Positions 1 through 11,125 are shown, counted from the first letter of the stretch. The stretch: 64,000 nt of DNA from Bettongia penicillata ogilbyi (GCA_023548195.1 JAJHZJ010000531.1:2590802-2654801); one strand, 5' to 3'. The notes: generated from the sequence alone by a model not told the origin. Numbers and translations: made by a program.

Positions 1-155
1 TCTCCCACAAGCTGTTAAATTCTTTATTTAGGAACTGAATGGTACTCAAAAAAGGTGTGAAATTCCTCCCTGCCTTTGAAAATATTAAAGGCATTTTGCC
101 ACCCTCCTCAATCTGGGCAAGGCCAGACAGGGACATCGGCTCTTTTGAGAAGTGT
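1..155. other. Unassigned single-copy-like sequence
   Basis: No repeat family, RNA gene or convincing coding frame was recognised. A 78-codon open frame starting at 39 runs into the TA/TG microsatellite and its C-terminal half is only Y/I/H/M/V low complexity, so it is not a gene. Confidence 0.4.
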
Positions 156-374
156 GTGTGTCACACACACATATATATGTATATGTATATGTGTATATAT
201 GTATGTGTATATATACATACACATATATACTTACAGATTTCATACATATATATGAAAGTGTCTGTAATTATCTAAACGTTTAGATTAAATGTACATATAT
301 CTATATATAAAATCTAAACATTGAGAATAAGTATGTGTGTGTGTGTGTGTGTGCGCGTGTGCGTGTGTGTGTAT
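156..374. repeat. Compound TG/CA/TA microsatellite
   Basis: Alternating (GT)n, (CA)n and (TATG)n blocks fill 156-250. A second, purer (GT)n tract with GCGC interruptions lies at 331-374. The mix of CA and TG orientations makes the first block partly self-complementary. Confidence 0.9.
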
Positions 375-1535
375 ACGATCACTTCAGCATTGAGATTAAA
401 ATTCCTTCTGGATTAAATTTGTATTTGTTGACTGTTGAAGGCTGTTGCTTAACCCTGTGTGCCTCAGTGAAGTTGACTTAAAAAATAGAGGCCTTTTCTG
501 TAGAATCAAAATGGCACCTAAAGGTGGGAGATCAGAGTTCAGCAGCTGACTGCTACGTTTATGCCTCTACCTGAGCCCATGTTTCTCTGATTGGTGCAGC
601 ATTCCTGGGTGGGTGTGGGGGATGGGAGCAGGGCAGGATTTCACATTTACCTAACACTCTAGGAATCTTTGCATTTTTATTCTGTGGTAGATAATAGAAC
701 ACATGAAGGGAGTCCAAGGACACCTTCTAGAGTTTGGGGAGGGGGAAGAAGTATAAAAAGTACTTAGTCAATCTATTAACATAATTTAGGGTGAGGACTG
801 GGAGGCTGTGTTAGGGGTAATATACAATGGCCACTTGGGAAAGACATAACCAAAGATCTATGAGGATCTGGACAAAAAATAAAAGCCTTAAAATGGTTAA
901 AAAAGCAAAACTTTTTGTAAACCTGGGGAACATGAATCAAAAGGCAAGAGGCAACAGCATAGATTGATTAATCTGTAGAACTGTTCACAAAATGAATGGA
1001 CATATTCACAAGTGACCTGCTGAGGCCTAGCAAATTCTGAGGGAGCCTTCTGCCTATTCAGAGAAAGGTAAAGTCATACTGTACAATGAATTATGAAGAA
1101 TTACACAAGCAATTAGCAAAGTCTTATAATTGTTGTACTGAGAGAGAGGGACTTTTCCAGAGACGTCCAGGGCTGCAGTGAATAAAGTACCCAGAACTCT
1201 TTGCAACAATGGTAAATTTCTAGAAACACAACCAAATAAGTCTAGAGTTTATTGGGTGTAGGCTCCAGATTCTATACCCTTACCTAAGGATAAGCAGTTG
1301 ATAAGCTGGTATCACTGTAGAGGGCAGTATTTGTCTGAATAAGGCCAAATTCCCTCCTTCCAACTGAAAAATAATTGCTGAACAAGCATTATACCAGTTA
1401 CCTGTATTTTTGGTCAATGAAACATTCCCCATTGATGAAGTTTGCCTTGCACACTATTCACCATGAGTCCTGTCTGCCCTGGGGGACAAAAAATATTCTC
1501 CTCTCACTCTCTATTGTCAACCTGCTTATGCATCT
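375..1535. other. Unassigned, single-copy-like 1.2 kb
   Basis: Nothing recognisable as a repeat or gene. A TATA-like 'agtataaaaagtac' at about 750 stands alone, with no CpG-rich context or downstream exon. Both strands carry many stops. Confidence 0.4.
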
Positions 1536-1672
1536 CTGTCAGCCAATCAACATTTATTATGCTTCTATTATTTGCCAGGCATAGTGCTAAGTGAAGAGGA
1601 TACAGAAAAAGGGCAAAGACAGCTCTAGCCCTCCAGGAGCTTATAGTCGAATTTATTTCGCTGTGTGTCCTT
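1536..1672 (+). repeat. Ancient interspersed repeat ('catttatt ... tgccaggcatagtgctaag' family)
   Basis: The order 'caacatttatt', 'tgccaggcatagtgctaag', 'gatacagaaaaa', 'ctccaggagcttatag' matches a diverged repeat that recurs at 4.2, 9.3, 17.1, 29.5, 40.0, 49.9, 55.3, 58.1 and 60.9 kb. It is an old mammalian element; the exact family name is uncertain. Confidence 0.6.
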
Positions 1673-2150
1673 CCCGCTTTCCCTTTTGAGTGATTTAAAG
1701 GTTGAGGCTGTGGCAAAAAACGTCACCCTCTCATCACAGAATACATAATCTATAGCTCCCCATTCCCCCCGCCCACCCCCCTTCCCAGGTTGGAAAGAGA
1801 ATGATTCTCCCTCTAGGACTGCTCATTTCCCAGTCCCCAAACCCTAGTGAGGATTTTGACTATTTTCTCTGTATGCAGGCTAACCAGTTTGAACCCAAAC
1901 AAATATCCCCATTGTATTTAGAATGAATGAATTATTACAAAAAATGCGTTGTACCTCACATTTAATTTAACGGGCTAAGAAAGACAGGACGACACCAATA
2001 TTAAAGATTTGTTTCTAATTACTATTTTAAGATAGAGGTTCACAGGATTTAGAATTTCAAGAGGATCTGAAAGTCACTGAATGCTCAAGTTAACCAGCTT
2101 GATTGAGTTAATATAGTACTCCAAAAAGGTCTAAATTTCCTCATCTCTTT
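1673..2150. other. Unassigned single-copy-like sequence
   Basis: Includes a short C-rich stretch near 1766-1790. No repeat signature and no supported coding frame. Confidence 0.4.
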
Positions 2151-2330
2151 TAGAGAGAAAGAGAGAGAGAGAGAGAAAGTAGATAGAAATAAATAGATAT
2201 AGATATAAATCACACTACTGGGCAGTAGGTACAAAACTATATACATATAGTATATACACATATCTCACACACAAGGAAATCTATCTATCAATCTATCCAT
2301 CTATCCATTCATTTATCTATCTATAATAAT
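2151..2330. repeat. (GA)n and (TCTA)n simple repeats
   Basis: A short (GA)n tract at 2153-2178 grades into TAGA/TATA-rich DNA; an imperfect (TCTA/TCCA)n array follows at 2279-2325. Confidence 0.85.
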
Positions 2331-2789
2331 TTCCACGGTTGATGGAGAGAATTCTGTTTTATCTTTCTTTGAATTGAAAGAATCATAGAATAGAGGAATT
2401 GAACTTTTTCAGTCATCTCTGGAAGCTTAAGTTGTTTCCTGGAATCAGCCTATAGCACAGTGATAATTGCATGCAATATTATTTCTCTGAAAAGGAAGAG
2501 TCCAAAAAGTCTCAGAGTCTTCCATCAATAATTGTGGCCACAATTCTTTAGACTTCAATACCATATCCATACCAGCAACATCTTCATTAGTCATCAACCC
2601 TGGACCTCACACCTCAGAGGTACCCTCTGTCTCTGGGCCCCCTTCCTCTAATTAAAAGGACTCATCCAAGAATCTCCATTTAAAGAGGGTACCCAGGTCA
2701 ACCATCTTCATTTCCCGCTAGGCTAGACTTCCCTGGGCTTCTTCCCCATTTCTCTGACCTGAGTATTTTCTCTTCCTCCCCATTCCTGC

Positions 2790-2935
2790 CCCTACCCTTT
2801 AAACTTGCTTTTACACATTTTTCTCTTTTAATTAGAATGTAAGTTCTTTGAAAGCTTTTTGTTTTGTTTTTATTTATATTCATATTCCTAGCACTTAGAC
2901 ATTGTAAGAGTTTAAAGAAATGCTTATAGTCTGAC
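2790..2935 (+). repeat. L2/MIR-type 3' tail
   Basis: 'ttagaatgtaagttctttga' followed by 'cctagcacttag' and a decayed 'aatgctt' ending is the shared 3' tail of L2 and MIR/Ther-1 SINEs. Heavily diverged. Confidence 0.6.
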
Positions 2936-3639
2936 TAAATTGTAATACTTTTCTATAAATATATAAGTCAAAACTTTGCTTTTTAGAGTCTCATAACCTT
3001 ACCCTCTTTCCCCAATGTACTTTTTTTCATAATTGCAATTAGAGGTGGCCCCAAGCATTCATGGCATCAAGGAATCCTGGTATTTGACCTAAAAGAGCAT
3101 AATTGTTTTCTAGAATTGTCAACAGATTGGTTTGCATTGTCCTGGACATTGATAGTACATAGGTGTAAGGGCTGTGGGAAAATAGCAGAAAGGCTCCCTT
3201 TTTTTGTACTATATTTCTCTTTCATTCGTGATCTCCCTACACTGATTTCATCTCCTCTCCCCAGTATCCCATTTAGGCTTTAAATGGAAGACAGGGAGAG
3301 AGAAGAGAGGAGAGACTAACAAAGGGAGAAGAGAGGCCGTGGGGAGTAGTTTTCAAGTGCTTAGAGGTGCAGAAATTGAATTAAGAGTTAAAAAAGGAGG
3401 ATCTTCTCTTTTCTGCCCTCCTTCAACTCCTGATTCTACATTTCATTGTAGGGCTATGCTTTCAGGGTTTTACAGAGCCTCAGAGAGAGGGGCAACACAA
3501 AGTCAGTTAATTTCCTCTATTTGTCTTTTCTTGAACCAGTCCATTTTCTCATTTGCAGTCACGCAGGACTCCTTAGAACATCCATTCCTTTCTGGGACTG
3601 ACACTGCACAAAGGCTGTCTCCGTATGTAATTTAGGATT
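2936..3639. other. Unassigned single-copy-like sequence
   Basis: Contains a purine-rich patch (about 3288-3340) and a 98-codon open frame (3339-3635) with no domain, no plausible codon pattern and no flanking splice logic. Read as non-coding. Confidence 0.4.
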
Positions 3640-3990
3640 ACTTTTCTCTCCAACATATGACAGTCATCCGTATTAAGGCAAACAGCCTATAAAACCAGTT
3701 TGACACAAGGCAGCTTGTGATTCAAGGCTGCCACTGTCTCTTGACTGACTTTACTAGTTACTGCTTCAAAAGGCTCCTGAGGAGTAACGGGAGTTACTTA
3801 CTGAAAACATGATATCTGAACCAGCAATTTTATGGGTCAGAAGGGAGGCCTTTTGCCTGCTTCTGAGATTTCAGTGTCGGTTCTCTATCGCCAGTTAAGA
3901 GAATTGGCAGCGGATTATTCTGACAGCAGCAATTAGATTGTCAGCCAGTGACTTTCCAATAAGACAACCCTACTCAACCTATGTTCTTTA
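3640..3990. promoter_or_regulatory. Candidate conserved non-coding element
   Basis: A repeat-free block of balanced composition that keeps several CpGs (around 3878, 3889 and 3911) in an otherwise CpG-poor window. Clustered homeodomain-type words are visible: GGATTA (3912-3917), TGACAG (3921-3926), AATTAG (3931-3936). The regulatory role is inferred from composition only. Confidence 0.3.
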
Positions 3991-4074
3991 GACAATATGG
4001 AACCTCAGGTGATGGGCCAACCTGAATATGTTATTAGCTTTTATCCATCTGTCCACTGATGAAAACTGTGTATC

Positions 4075-4096
4075 TTTTTTTTGGGGGGGGGGGGGG
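4075..4096. repeat. T8-G14 homopolymer junction
   Basis: Eight T are followed directly by fourteen G. The G run could form a G-quadruplex and is a likely slippage or assembly-error site. Confidence 0.9.
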
Positions 4097-4211
4097 TTGG
4101 CAAGAATGGAAAAACAATGGTGGAGAAGTTGAGAAAGAGGAAAGAGAAGAGAGGTAAATCAGGAGAGAATGATAGTAAAGGTAGGAGGGCTGATATCTTA
4201 TTGAAGTCTTT

Positions 4212-4335
4212 AGGATCAATCAATAAGCATTAACCAGTTGCCTATTACATATGAGACACTGTATCAGGTGCTAGCGGTACAGAGATAAAAATGAAAAAAA
4301 AATGTATTTAACTGCAAGAAGGTTACATTTTATCA
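4212..4335 (+). repeat. Ancient interspersed repeat, same family as 1536-1672
   Basis: 'caatcaataagcattaa', 'gagacactgtatcaggtgct' and 'aagaaggttacattttatc' follow the family order (cattta, gcactgt..gtgct, gagcttacattcta). Confidence 0.6.
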
Positions 4336-4602
4336 TAGTAAGCAGCATGTACATATAAAAAAAGAATTGTGCATTATGTCAATTTGTTTGGGAAACCATG
4401 CTCCTGGGCAATAGATACACTGGCATCCATTACTCCTTTTCATTCAAATATTAGATTTATCAACTTTTCTATGAGCAAAATTTGAACAGTATGAGCCCCT
4501 GTGCAATGTGTCAACAGTAAAGCTACTAGCCATGTTCCAGATGTATACTCAAATAGTCATATGAGTATGTGTTCTTATCTATTGAAGGTCCCTTCAGTGA
4601 AG

Positions 4603-4836
4603 AAAATAATAATAGCATTTATATAGCACTTAAATTTATTTAACTTATTTGATCCTCAAAACAGCCCTATGAGCTAGATAGTATTAGTATCCCCATTTTG
4701 CAGTTGAGGAAACTGAGACAGAGAGAGGTAACCTGCCTAAGGTCGCATGGCTATTAAGAGTCAGAAGCTGCATTTGAATTCAGATATTTCTGACTCCAGG
4801 TCTGGTGTCCTATTCACTGTGCTGCCTAGTTTCTGA
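4603..4836 (-). repeat. MIR/CORE-SINE, nearly complete
   Basis: Reading on plus: 'atatagcactta', 'tttgatcctcaaaacagccc', 'gaggaaactgagacagag', 'taacctgcctaaggtcgcat', 'ctattcactgtgctgccta'. This is a tRNA-headed SINE whose head lies at the right end. Confidence 0.85.
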
Positions 4837-5365
4837 TGATGTAGATCATAACTGCCCATTCTATGCAATTCATATCTCTGTCCTTCAATAAGGTCATCAA
4901 AGGGGATTAACTCCCTGTGTTCTGGAAGCCCTTCTCCATTTTCTGATGTATAATCCTTTAGAATCCACCACTGCCACTAGGGTCATGACAAATAAAATGG
5001 AAACATAGGAAGTTATTCCTTGACTAACACTGACCTGAATAAGCTAGTGATTTTGGAATCTCTAATACCTCCTCAGAATATGCCTGTCAGGACTCAAGTG
5101 GCTATGGCAGTTACCTGTCAGACTTTTCAATTTTAAAAATGTTTTTGGTATTTTTTTAACATACAAAGGAAGATCTTGCTCTGCTCAAGTTGGTGAATGG
5201 GAACTAATCTTTATTTCCTCTTCATTGTATGATATAAAACCAACCATAAAGTCCTACTATGATACTGTATTTTTGCCTAGTGACATTTCTAGGGGTTCAA
5301 AGGCTGTGTCAGTAGAATCTAAACTCTAACATGTTCTGCCAAGTTGAGAAATAATAAAACAAGTT
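4837..5365. other. Unassigned single-copy-like sequence
   Basis: No repeat signature or coding potential seen. Confidence 0.4.
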
Positions 5366-5367
5366 AA

Positions 5368-5972
5368 CATACATATAGTGCTTTAAAGTTTGCAAGTGCT
5401 TTGTGTATGTATGTGTGTGCATATATATATATATATATGTGTGTGTGTATATATATTCATATATATGTATGTATGTGTGTGTATATATATACATATATTC
5501 TTAATTTCTCCTCACAACAACCCTATGAAGTAGGTATTATTATCTTCATTTAATAATTGAAGAAACAGAAACTGAGAGAGGTTAAGTGGGAGGGAAGGAA
5601 ATGCAGATTTTATAAAGCACCTACTACATTCCAGACATTATGCTAAGTGCTTTTACAAATGTTATATCATTCAATGTTTACAACAACCCTGAGTAACAAG
5701 TGCTATTTTTGTTCTTATTTTGAAGTTGAAGAAAACTGAGGCAAACACAGAGGTTAAGCAACTTTCCTAAAGTCACATAGCCACTGTTAGAGGCCAGATA
5801 TGAACTTAAGTCTTTTTGACTCTAGGCACAGTGCTCTATCCATTGTACCACCAATTAGCTGGTGGTGACTTGCCAGGGGTCATACAGCTTGTAAGTGTCT
5901 GTGGCAGGATTTAAACTCAGTTTTTCCTAACTTCAAATTTAGGGCTTTATCTAGTACACCAACCATCTACCT
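5368..5972 (-). repeat. MIR SINE split by a second MIR SINE
   Basis: The outer copy begins 'catatagtgctttaaagttt', carries a (TATG)n expansion (5405-5500), continues to 'gagagaggttaagtg' near 5588 and resumes at about 5862 with 'gtgacttgccaggggtcata', ending near 5972. The inner copy (about 5590-5861) is a complete second MIR in the same orientation, ending 'ccattgtaccaccaattagc'. Confidence 0.8.
5590..5861 (-). repeat. Inner MIR SINE of the nested pair
   Basis: Shows the whole order: 'ataaagcacctactacattc', 'aagtgcttttacaaatgtta', 'gaagaaaactgaggcaaac', 'gttaagcaactttcctaaag', 'gtgctctatccattgtacca'. It is younger than the SINE it interrupts. Confidence 0.75.
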
Positions 5973-6294
5973 GAAAATGTTTCAAATATGAGCTCAGTGA
6001 TGGTCTCTGTATTTCAGTCACCTAGTAATACTCTCCTAAATTCATAGGGATATGCCACAGTATGAATTTATCTGTCAAAGAAATCCTTTTGTCATGATCC
6101 ACATCAAAGATCCATAGACTCTTGGAGCTGAACATTCAAATTGCAATCTCAGAGTTGAAAACTACAAAGGAGTTGTAATCTTCATTGATGGAGGGAGGAC
6201 CCATACTTATTACTTGGAGGAATAGTGAAATCTTCTCATACTCTACTCCCTTCCACACACTTTATGATGCAATTACACTGGACTACTTGACATT
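5973..6294. other. Unassigned sequence
   Basis: Possibly decayed SINE near 6110-6180 ('cttggagctgaacattcaaa'), too weak to call. Confidence 0.3.
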
Positions 6295-6560
6295 CCTCAG
6301 AAATGACAGTATCTTCTAACTCTATGTCCTTACCCTGCCTGTCCTCCATGCTTGGAACACCCTGCTTCTTTACCTCTACTTTTTAATTTCCCTCGTTTCC
6401 TTAAAGACTTACCTCAAATTGCTCCTATTGTAGGAGACCTTTCCAGGTCACTCTAGAATCTAGTAGTTTCTTCTCTGAGATTGCGTTCCATCTCTTTATA
6501 GGGTATCCTTAAAATCTTAGTGAAGTTTTAGGCTCCAGAACTAGAAAGTTCATTGGTATT
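6295..6560 (+). repeat. L2 3' region fragment
   Basis: 'ccatgcttggaacaccctgc', 'ccttaaagacttacctcaaa' and 'aggagacctttccaggtca' correspond to the L2 3' region ('ggaatgccctt..ttcaaggctcagctcaaa..aagccttcc'). Confidence 0.6.
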
Positions 6561-6577
6561 CTTGGGACATCTTTATA

Positions 6578-6650
6578 CTCCTATTCATTCATTCATTCAT
6601 TCATCTACCTCCCCATCTATTCATTTATTTTATTCATTCATTCATCTACA
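6578..6650. repeat. (CATT)n simple repeat
   Basis: Perfect CATT units at about 6583-6603, then imperfect units (ATTTATTT, CATTCATT) to about 6645. Confidence 0.85.
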
Positions 6651-6669
6651 AAATTATAATTTTGTTTAT

Positions 6670-6755
6670 TTCATTAAATGATTTGCAATTATATGTACAA
6701 TTTTAAAACATCCATTCTAAAAATTTTTGAATTCCAAATTTTGTTTTGGTGTTTA
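6670..6755 (-). repeat. L1-type 3' end fragment
   Basis: 'atttgcaattatatgtacaa' and 'ttgaattccaaattttg' match the antisense of the L1 3' end that recurs better preserved at 34.5 kb ('ttttgagttccaaattttc'). Confidence 0.5.
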
Positions 6756-7204
6756 TTTTTTATTGCTTTATTTATTGTCTTTATTACTATTTTATTGTCC
6801 AACACTGCTTTTTATTGTACCACATTACTAACAATGGGATAATTTTATAATTTGATAAGTCACTATCAATATATTTGTTTGATAAAGAACACATAAACAT
6901 TTTATTGTATGTACATGGTTGTGTTTTGAATACCAATTAATATGCTGCTTCAACGAGAATATATTAAAGAAACAATATTACTATTTCCCTACAATTTTTT
7001 AACACAAAACTTTTGAGATTCTCAGAAAACAAGTATTTTTTTCTGAGTTTTCATTCTCAGAAGTATGAAGTGTTATATGTTAATGGCAAGTAAGTCACAG
7101 GTTTGTGTGTGTGAGTGTTATTGTGTATGTGTGTGATATTTTTGATAGCATATTTCATCTAAAAATGTCAAAGAGCTTTCAATTGCCATCAGTAGTTATG
7201 ATCC
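6756..7204. other. Unassigned AT-rich sequence
   Basis: A short (GT)n at 7102-7135 is the only structure seen. Confidence 0.4.
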
Positions 7205-7495
7205 ACAGCATTTAAGCAAGGAATGATCTCCCTTCTCTACATCCACTACTCACCTTCCAGGTTTCCTTTAAGTCTCAACTAAAATCTCATTTTTTTCAGT
7301 AATCCTTCCTCCACCCCTCTTAATTCTGGAGACTTCTTTCCATTATTTCCTCTTTATCTTATATATAGTTTACTTGGTACATCTGATTACAAGTCATCTC
7401 CCCCATTAGATTATAAGTCCCTCAAAGGCAAAGGCTATCTTTTGTCTCAATACTTAGCTCAGCGTCTGGCACGTAATAGACATTTGTATCGACAA
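7205..7495 (+). repeat. L2 3' end
   Basis: 'ggaatgatctcccttctcta', 'tttaagtctcaactaaaatc' and 'attagattataagtccctca' lead into 'tctggcacgtaatagacatt'. This is a fairly continuous L2 3' terminus. Confidence 0.7.
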
Positions 7496-7529
7496 GGCAA
7501 CATTCACAGCACTGATGGTGACTATGAAT

Positions 7530-7955
7530 ATGCTAGCACAGTTCTAAATTGCCAAAAAAAAAAACCTCTCCATAATAAGGCAGGAGAAAATCATTTATTC
7601 AGACACCAGAAGGTCAAATCCCCAATACCAGAAAGCCAAATCTGTCATAGTAACAAAGAAATACATCATAGTAACCAAGTCTAGACATATTATCAGACCT
7701 TCCCACAAACAAACGCTCACTATCCTAGCTGCCTGCTTCCTCTGTCCTTTGCAGCTCTGATTACTGCGGCCAATTTCCTCTCAGTTCTCTAGCTCTGCCT
7801 CTTCCTGTTTCACCTTTCCTGCTCCCCCCCACTTCCTGCTCCATGTAATTTGATTCATGTGACTCAGGCTTCCATGTGACTTAAGCAGATCACACAAATC
7901 CTGTTAATGGATAGGAAAGATCTTCCCATTAAGAAACAAAATCACATTAACAATA
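7530..7955 (-). mobile_element. Possible solo LTR of an endogenous retrovirus
   Basis: On the minus strand a block of about 420 bp starts with TGTTAATGTG and contains a late AATAAA ('gtctgaataaatgatttt', plus 7585-7605) as in an R/U5 boundary. A pyrimidine-rich plus strand (7730-7850) fits a purine-rich U3. No internal retroviral genes or clear target duplication were seen. Confidence 0.35.
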
Positions 7956-8282
7956 AGCAAAAATGTATTATCAATACAGTATTTTACATTTATTGATTAA
8001 TTGATTGAATAAATTAAGCACAAAGAAGTGAATGACCAGTATCAGTGACAAATCATTTCACCATCTATTTTTTGCATGACCCAGACATAAGAATGGTTTG
8101 CAATTTAGAAATAAAATGTAAAAACCCTCCGACTAACTAAAACTAAACTGAGAAGTGGTTGGATTTAGCTCTCTGATCAATACTGATACATCATCAACTG
8201 TGGAAAATACTGTGAAAAATACTTCTATCAATTTCTTTTCAGGAAAAATTCCAATTAATTTTAACTCATTCAAATAGGAGGA
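7956..8282. other. Unassigned sequence
   Basis: No recognisable repeat or gene. Confidence 0.35.
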
Positions 8283-8425
8283 TAGGCTTTGGACCTAGAA
8301 CCCTTCAATTTGCAGGTAAGGAAACTGAAAACTTCCCCAAAGTCACAGAGGCTAAACTGCTGGTATTCAGACTAAGGTTTTTTGACTCCAAATCCATTGT
8401 TTTTTCTCATCACATTAAATCAGTC
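8283..8425 (-). repeat. Decayed MIR SINE
   Basis: 'tttgcaggtaaggaaactga', 'ccccaaagtcacagaggcta' and 'ttgactccaaatccattgtt' follow the MIR head order on the antisense strand. Confidence 0.6.
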
Positions 8426-8895
8426 AAGAATAGCACATTAATAAAACAAACTATTATTCATTATAACCCAACTCAACCCATGAAGTAGACCAGGGAATTG
8501 GAGCCAGCTTACCTCTTAGTCATAAATGTCCTTTTTGTCATGGCAATGACATTCCTAATGCCTTGACTTTATAGTTTTGATAAACCTAAACTCCAATAAC
8601 TTCTATCTTCCAGAGCCAAATCATGGGCAAAGACAGGCACTGGCCTTTAGTGTTCAAAGCTAAAAATTATTTTAAAAGATAGAAGATATGTCTTATTATA
8701 GCAAGATGCCATACCCAGGTTGGGTAGGGGCTATCATTTCATAGCATGGTTAGAGGCATAGAAGTATTTGATTATTGCTATCTCCATCCAATCTTCAAAC
8801 TCTAAAGCAGAACTTAAGCTATCACTATCACCCTGAATTTCTCTATCTTCAAAATCCTGAACCCTTAAATCTCCTTTGATCACAATCTCTAATTC
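8426..8895. other. Unassigned sequence
   Basis: Nothing recognised. Confidence 0.35.
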
Positions 8896-8899
8896 TTTC

Positions 8900-9122
8900 T
8901 GGATAGAGTGATAGACCTAGATTTATGAAGACCTGAATTCAAATACAGCCTCAGACACTTACTAACTGAATGATCCTGGGCAAGTCACTTAACCTCTGTT
9001 TGCCTCAGTTTCCTCAACTTTTACATGACAAGGTTGCTGTAAAGATCAAATGAGACAGTATTTCTAAAAATTTCTTAGCACAGTGCCTAGCACATGGTAG
9101 ATACTATATAGATACTTATTTT
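8900..9122 (+). repeat. MIR/Ther-1 SINE, nearly complete
   Basis: B-box-like 'gaattcaaatac', then 'cctgggcaagtcacttaacc', 'tttgcctcagtttcctcaac', 'gatcaaatgagacagtattt' and 'cacagtgcctagcacatggt'. Head at left, so plus orientation. Confidence 0.9.
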
Positions 9123-9325
9123 CCTTTCAATCCACTTCCTTCCCTGTCTTACTACAGTTTTATTTATACCAATCAGGCTCTTTATCTTCACAATGAAGTC
9201 CCTTGGTGGCTCTTGATTTCCACAGTTCATAAACCTTCACACCCTGCCTTTCTAGATTCAATTGCTCCTCTACTCATAGGCATTATGATTGTCCATTTCA
9301 GGAATGTCCTTATCACTACCATACA
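9123..9325 (+). repeat. Possible L2 fragment
   Basis: Pyrimidine-rich plus strand with 'caatgaagtcccttggtggc', similar in style to L2 ORF2 3' sequence. Weak. Confidence 0.3.
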
Positions 9326-9710
9326 ATTCAATAAATAAATAAATGAATATTTATTAACCTCTCACAATGCACCAGGCACTGTACTAAGCTATGGGAGATA
9401 CAAAAAGAGATCAAAGACAGTCTCTGACCTCAAGGAACTCATAACCCAATGAGAGAGCCAATATACAATCAAATGTATATAAACAAATTATATACAGGAT
9501 ACATAGGAAAAAATTAACAGAGGGAAGATGCTAGAATTAAAAGGGATTGGGAAAGGCTTCCTGCAGAAGGTGGGGTTATAATTGAGACTTAAAGGAAACC
9601 AGGGATAACAATAGGTGGAGTTGAAGAGATAGAACCTTCCAAGCATGAGACCCAGCCAGAGAAAATGTTCTGAGCCAAGAGATGAAATGTCTTGTAAATG
9701 GAGATCCAAG
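9326..9710 (+). repeat. Ancient interspersed repeat, long copy
   Basis: An (AATA)n run, then 'gcaccaggcactgtactaag', 'tctgacctcaaggaactcat', and a downstream part including 'gggaaaggcttcctgcagaa', 'attgagacttaaaggaaacc' and 'agaaaatgttctgagccaag'. It shows that the short copies elsewhere are the front of a longer element. Family unnamed here. Confidence 0.65.
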
Positions 9711-10170
9711 AGATTTACCCTTTTTACTTCCCATAATTCCTGCTCTGCTAGTATCTAACCCTACAAAACTCTCACATTCTGCTTTCTCCAGTCCCATGGA
9801 AAAAGATATGTGCTGTGTATATAGCCAAGTACAGAATTTAGCAAGTTGTCTATATTTTAACTGCTTAATATTGCTCTTATTCATTTCCTATATTGATATG
9901 ATTTTCGGACACAAAAGTCTATCTTTATAATATTAAAATTTTTTTAGTGATACTGCATGGTAATCAGTCAGAGAATACCAGATCCAAAGAATTAAAATTG
10001 AGTATCAATCAAAGAGCAGCAGTGATGGGCACAGCAGTAAGGAATGGGCTATAATATATTATCCATGAAAAATTAGGCAAGAAAAGTGGGGAGCACAATT
10101 CCAAAAAAGGTCTGTATTCTCAGAAAAGTGGACTTATAATGTAGCAGAAAGAATGGATAGCAATGGAGCA
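9711..10170. other. Unassigned sequence
   Basis: No repeat or gene recognised. Open frames on both strands (9576-9884 minus, 9682-9930 plus) overlap the ancient repeat and have no domain. Confidence 0.4.
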
Positions 10171-10174
10171 GTGG

Positions 10175-10294
10175 CCAGGCCTGTACAACCTATAGCCACT
10201 TTCAGCACACCAAAGGATTTTTGGTGGCCCACGAAAAATATAAAGGAAATGTAGAGGAAATCCTTTCGGTGAATCACAGGGTGTGCAGGCCTGG
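10175..10294. mobile_element. Possible small MITE
   Basis: Ends 'ccaggcctgtacaac' (10175-10189) and 'gtgtgcaggcctgg' (10281-10294) are inverted complements with few mismatches, about 90 bp apart. No clean 8-bp target duplication, so assignment is weak. Confidence 0.3.
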
Positions 10295-10650
10295 AACAGC
10301 CTGTGTGCTCCATTCATATATTTGATGTCAAAAGAGCTAGAGTAAGTACCCCCTATGCCGTATTTACAGACAGCATGAACAAGACACCCACAGCAGAAGG
10401 CTGGGATGGGTTGTGATCTGTGTACTTCATAGGTGAAGGAAACATTAATGATGAAATTTTAGATTGATTGAAGCATCAAAGCTGTCCCCCATAACTGCTC
10501 TTTCTAATCATTTCAAATTCTTTTTACTCTCTCCCCCCACATTCTCATCAAACAACATTCTCTCATATTTAACTCGGATTTAGGTCATCCAATATAAGAT
10601 CCCTTAATTCCTTTTATTCATACCCCAAAACTTTTCCAGTGGTGATGATA
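10295..10650. other. Unassigned sequence
   Basis: No recognisable feature. Confidence 0.35.
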
Positions 10651-10654
10651 AGTA

Positions 10655-10885
10655 ATAACAAAGCACTGTTAAGCTTTTAAAGGTGTTTTATAAATATTAT
10701 GTCATTTGATCCTCACAAAAAAACTTGGGAGATAGATGCTATTTTCCTTACTTTACACATGAGGAAACTGAAGGACAGAGAGGTTAACTGACTTGTCCAA
10801 GATCACATAGGCTTGTGTTTGAGGCTGTATTTGAACTCAGGTCTTCCTGACTCTAGGTGCAGCACTCTATTAACTAGCTAGATGG
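10655..10885 (-). repeat. MIR SINE, head at right
   Basis: 'taacaaagcactgttaagct', 'gtcatttgatcctcacaaaa', 'catgaggaaactgaaggaca', 'gaactcaggtcttcctgact', 'agcactctattaactagcta'. Confidence 0.85.
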
Positions 10886-11125
10886 TATAATAGTGTTGGA
10901 TTTAGAGCAGGAAGCTATGATATCAAACCTTGTGTCAGAGTTTGAAACTATGTGACCTTGAGCAAATCACTTAATTTTCTTAATCTCAGTTTTTTCATCT
11001 GTTTAAGAAAAAGATAATAATAGATAGCATCTACATCATAGGGGTTGTAGGGATCAAATGAGATAATGTATAAAGAGAACTTTGCAAGTCTTAAGACACC
11101 ATAGAAATGCTAATTTATTTTGATA
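10880..11125 (+). repeat. MIR SINE, head at left, abutting the preceding one
   Basis: 'gatggtataatagtgttgga', 'gtgaccttgagcaaatcact', 'aatctcagttttttcatctg', 'gatcaaatgagataatgtat'. Together with 10655-10885 it forms a head-to-head inverted SINE pair. Confidence 0.8.

Noticed and set aside
740..770. TATA-like 'agtataaaaagtac'
   Set aside because: Isolated AT-rich word with no promoter context.
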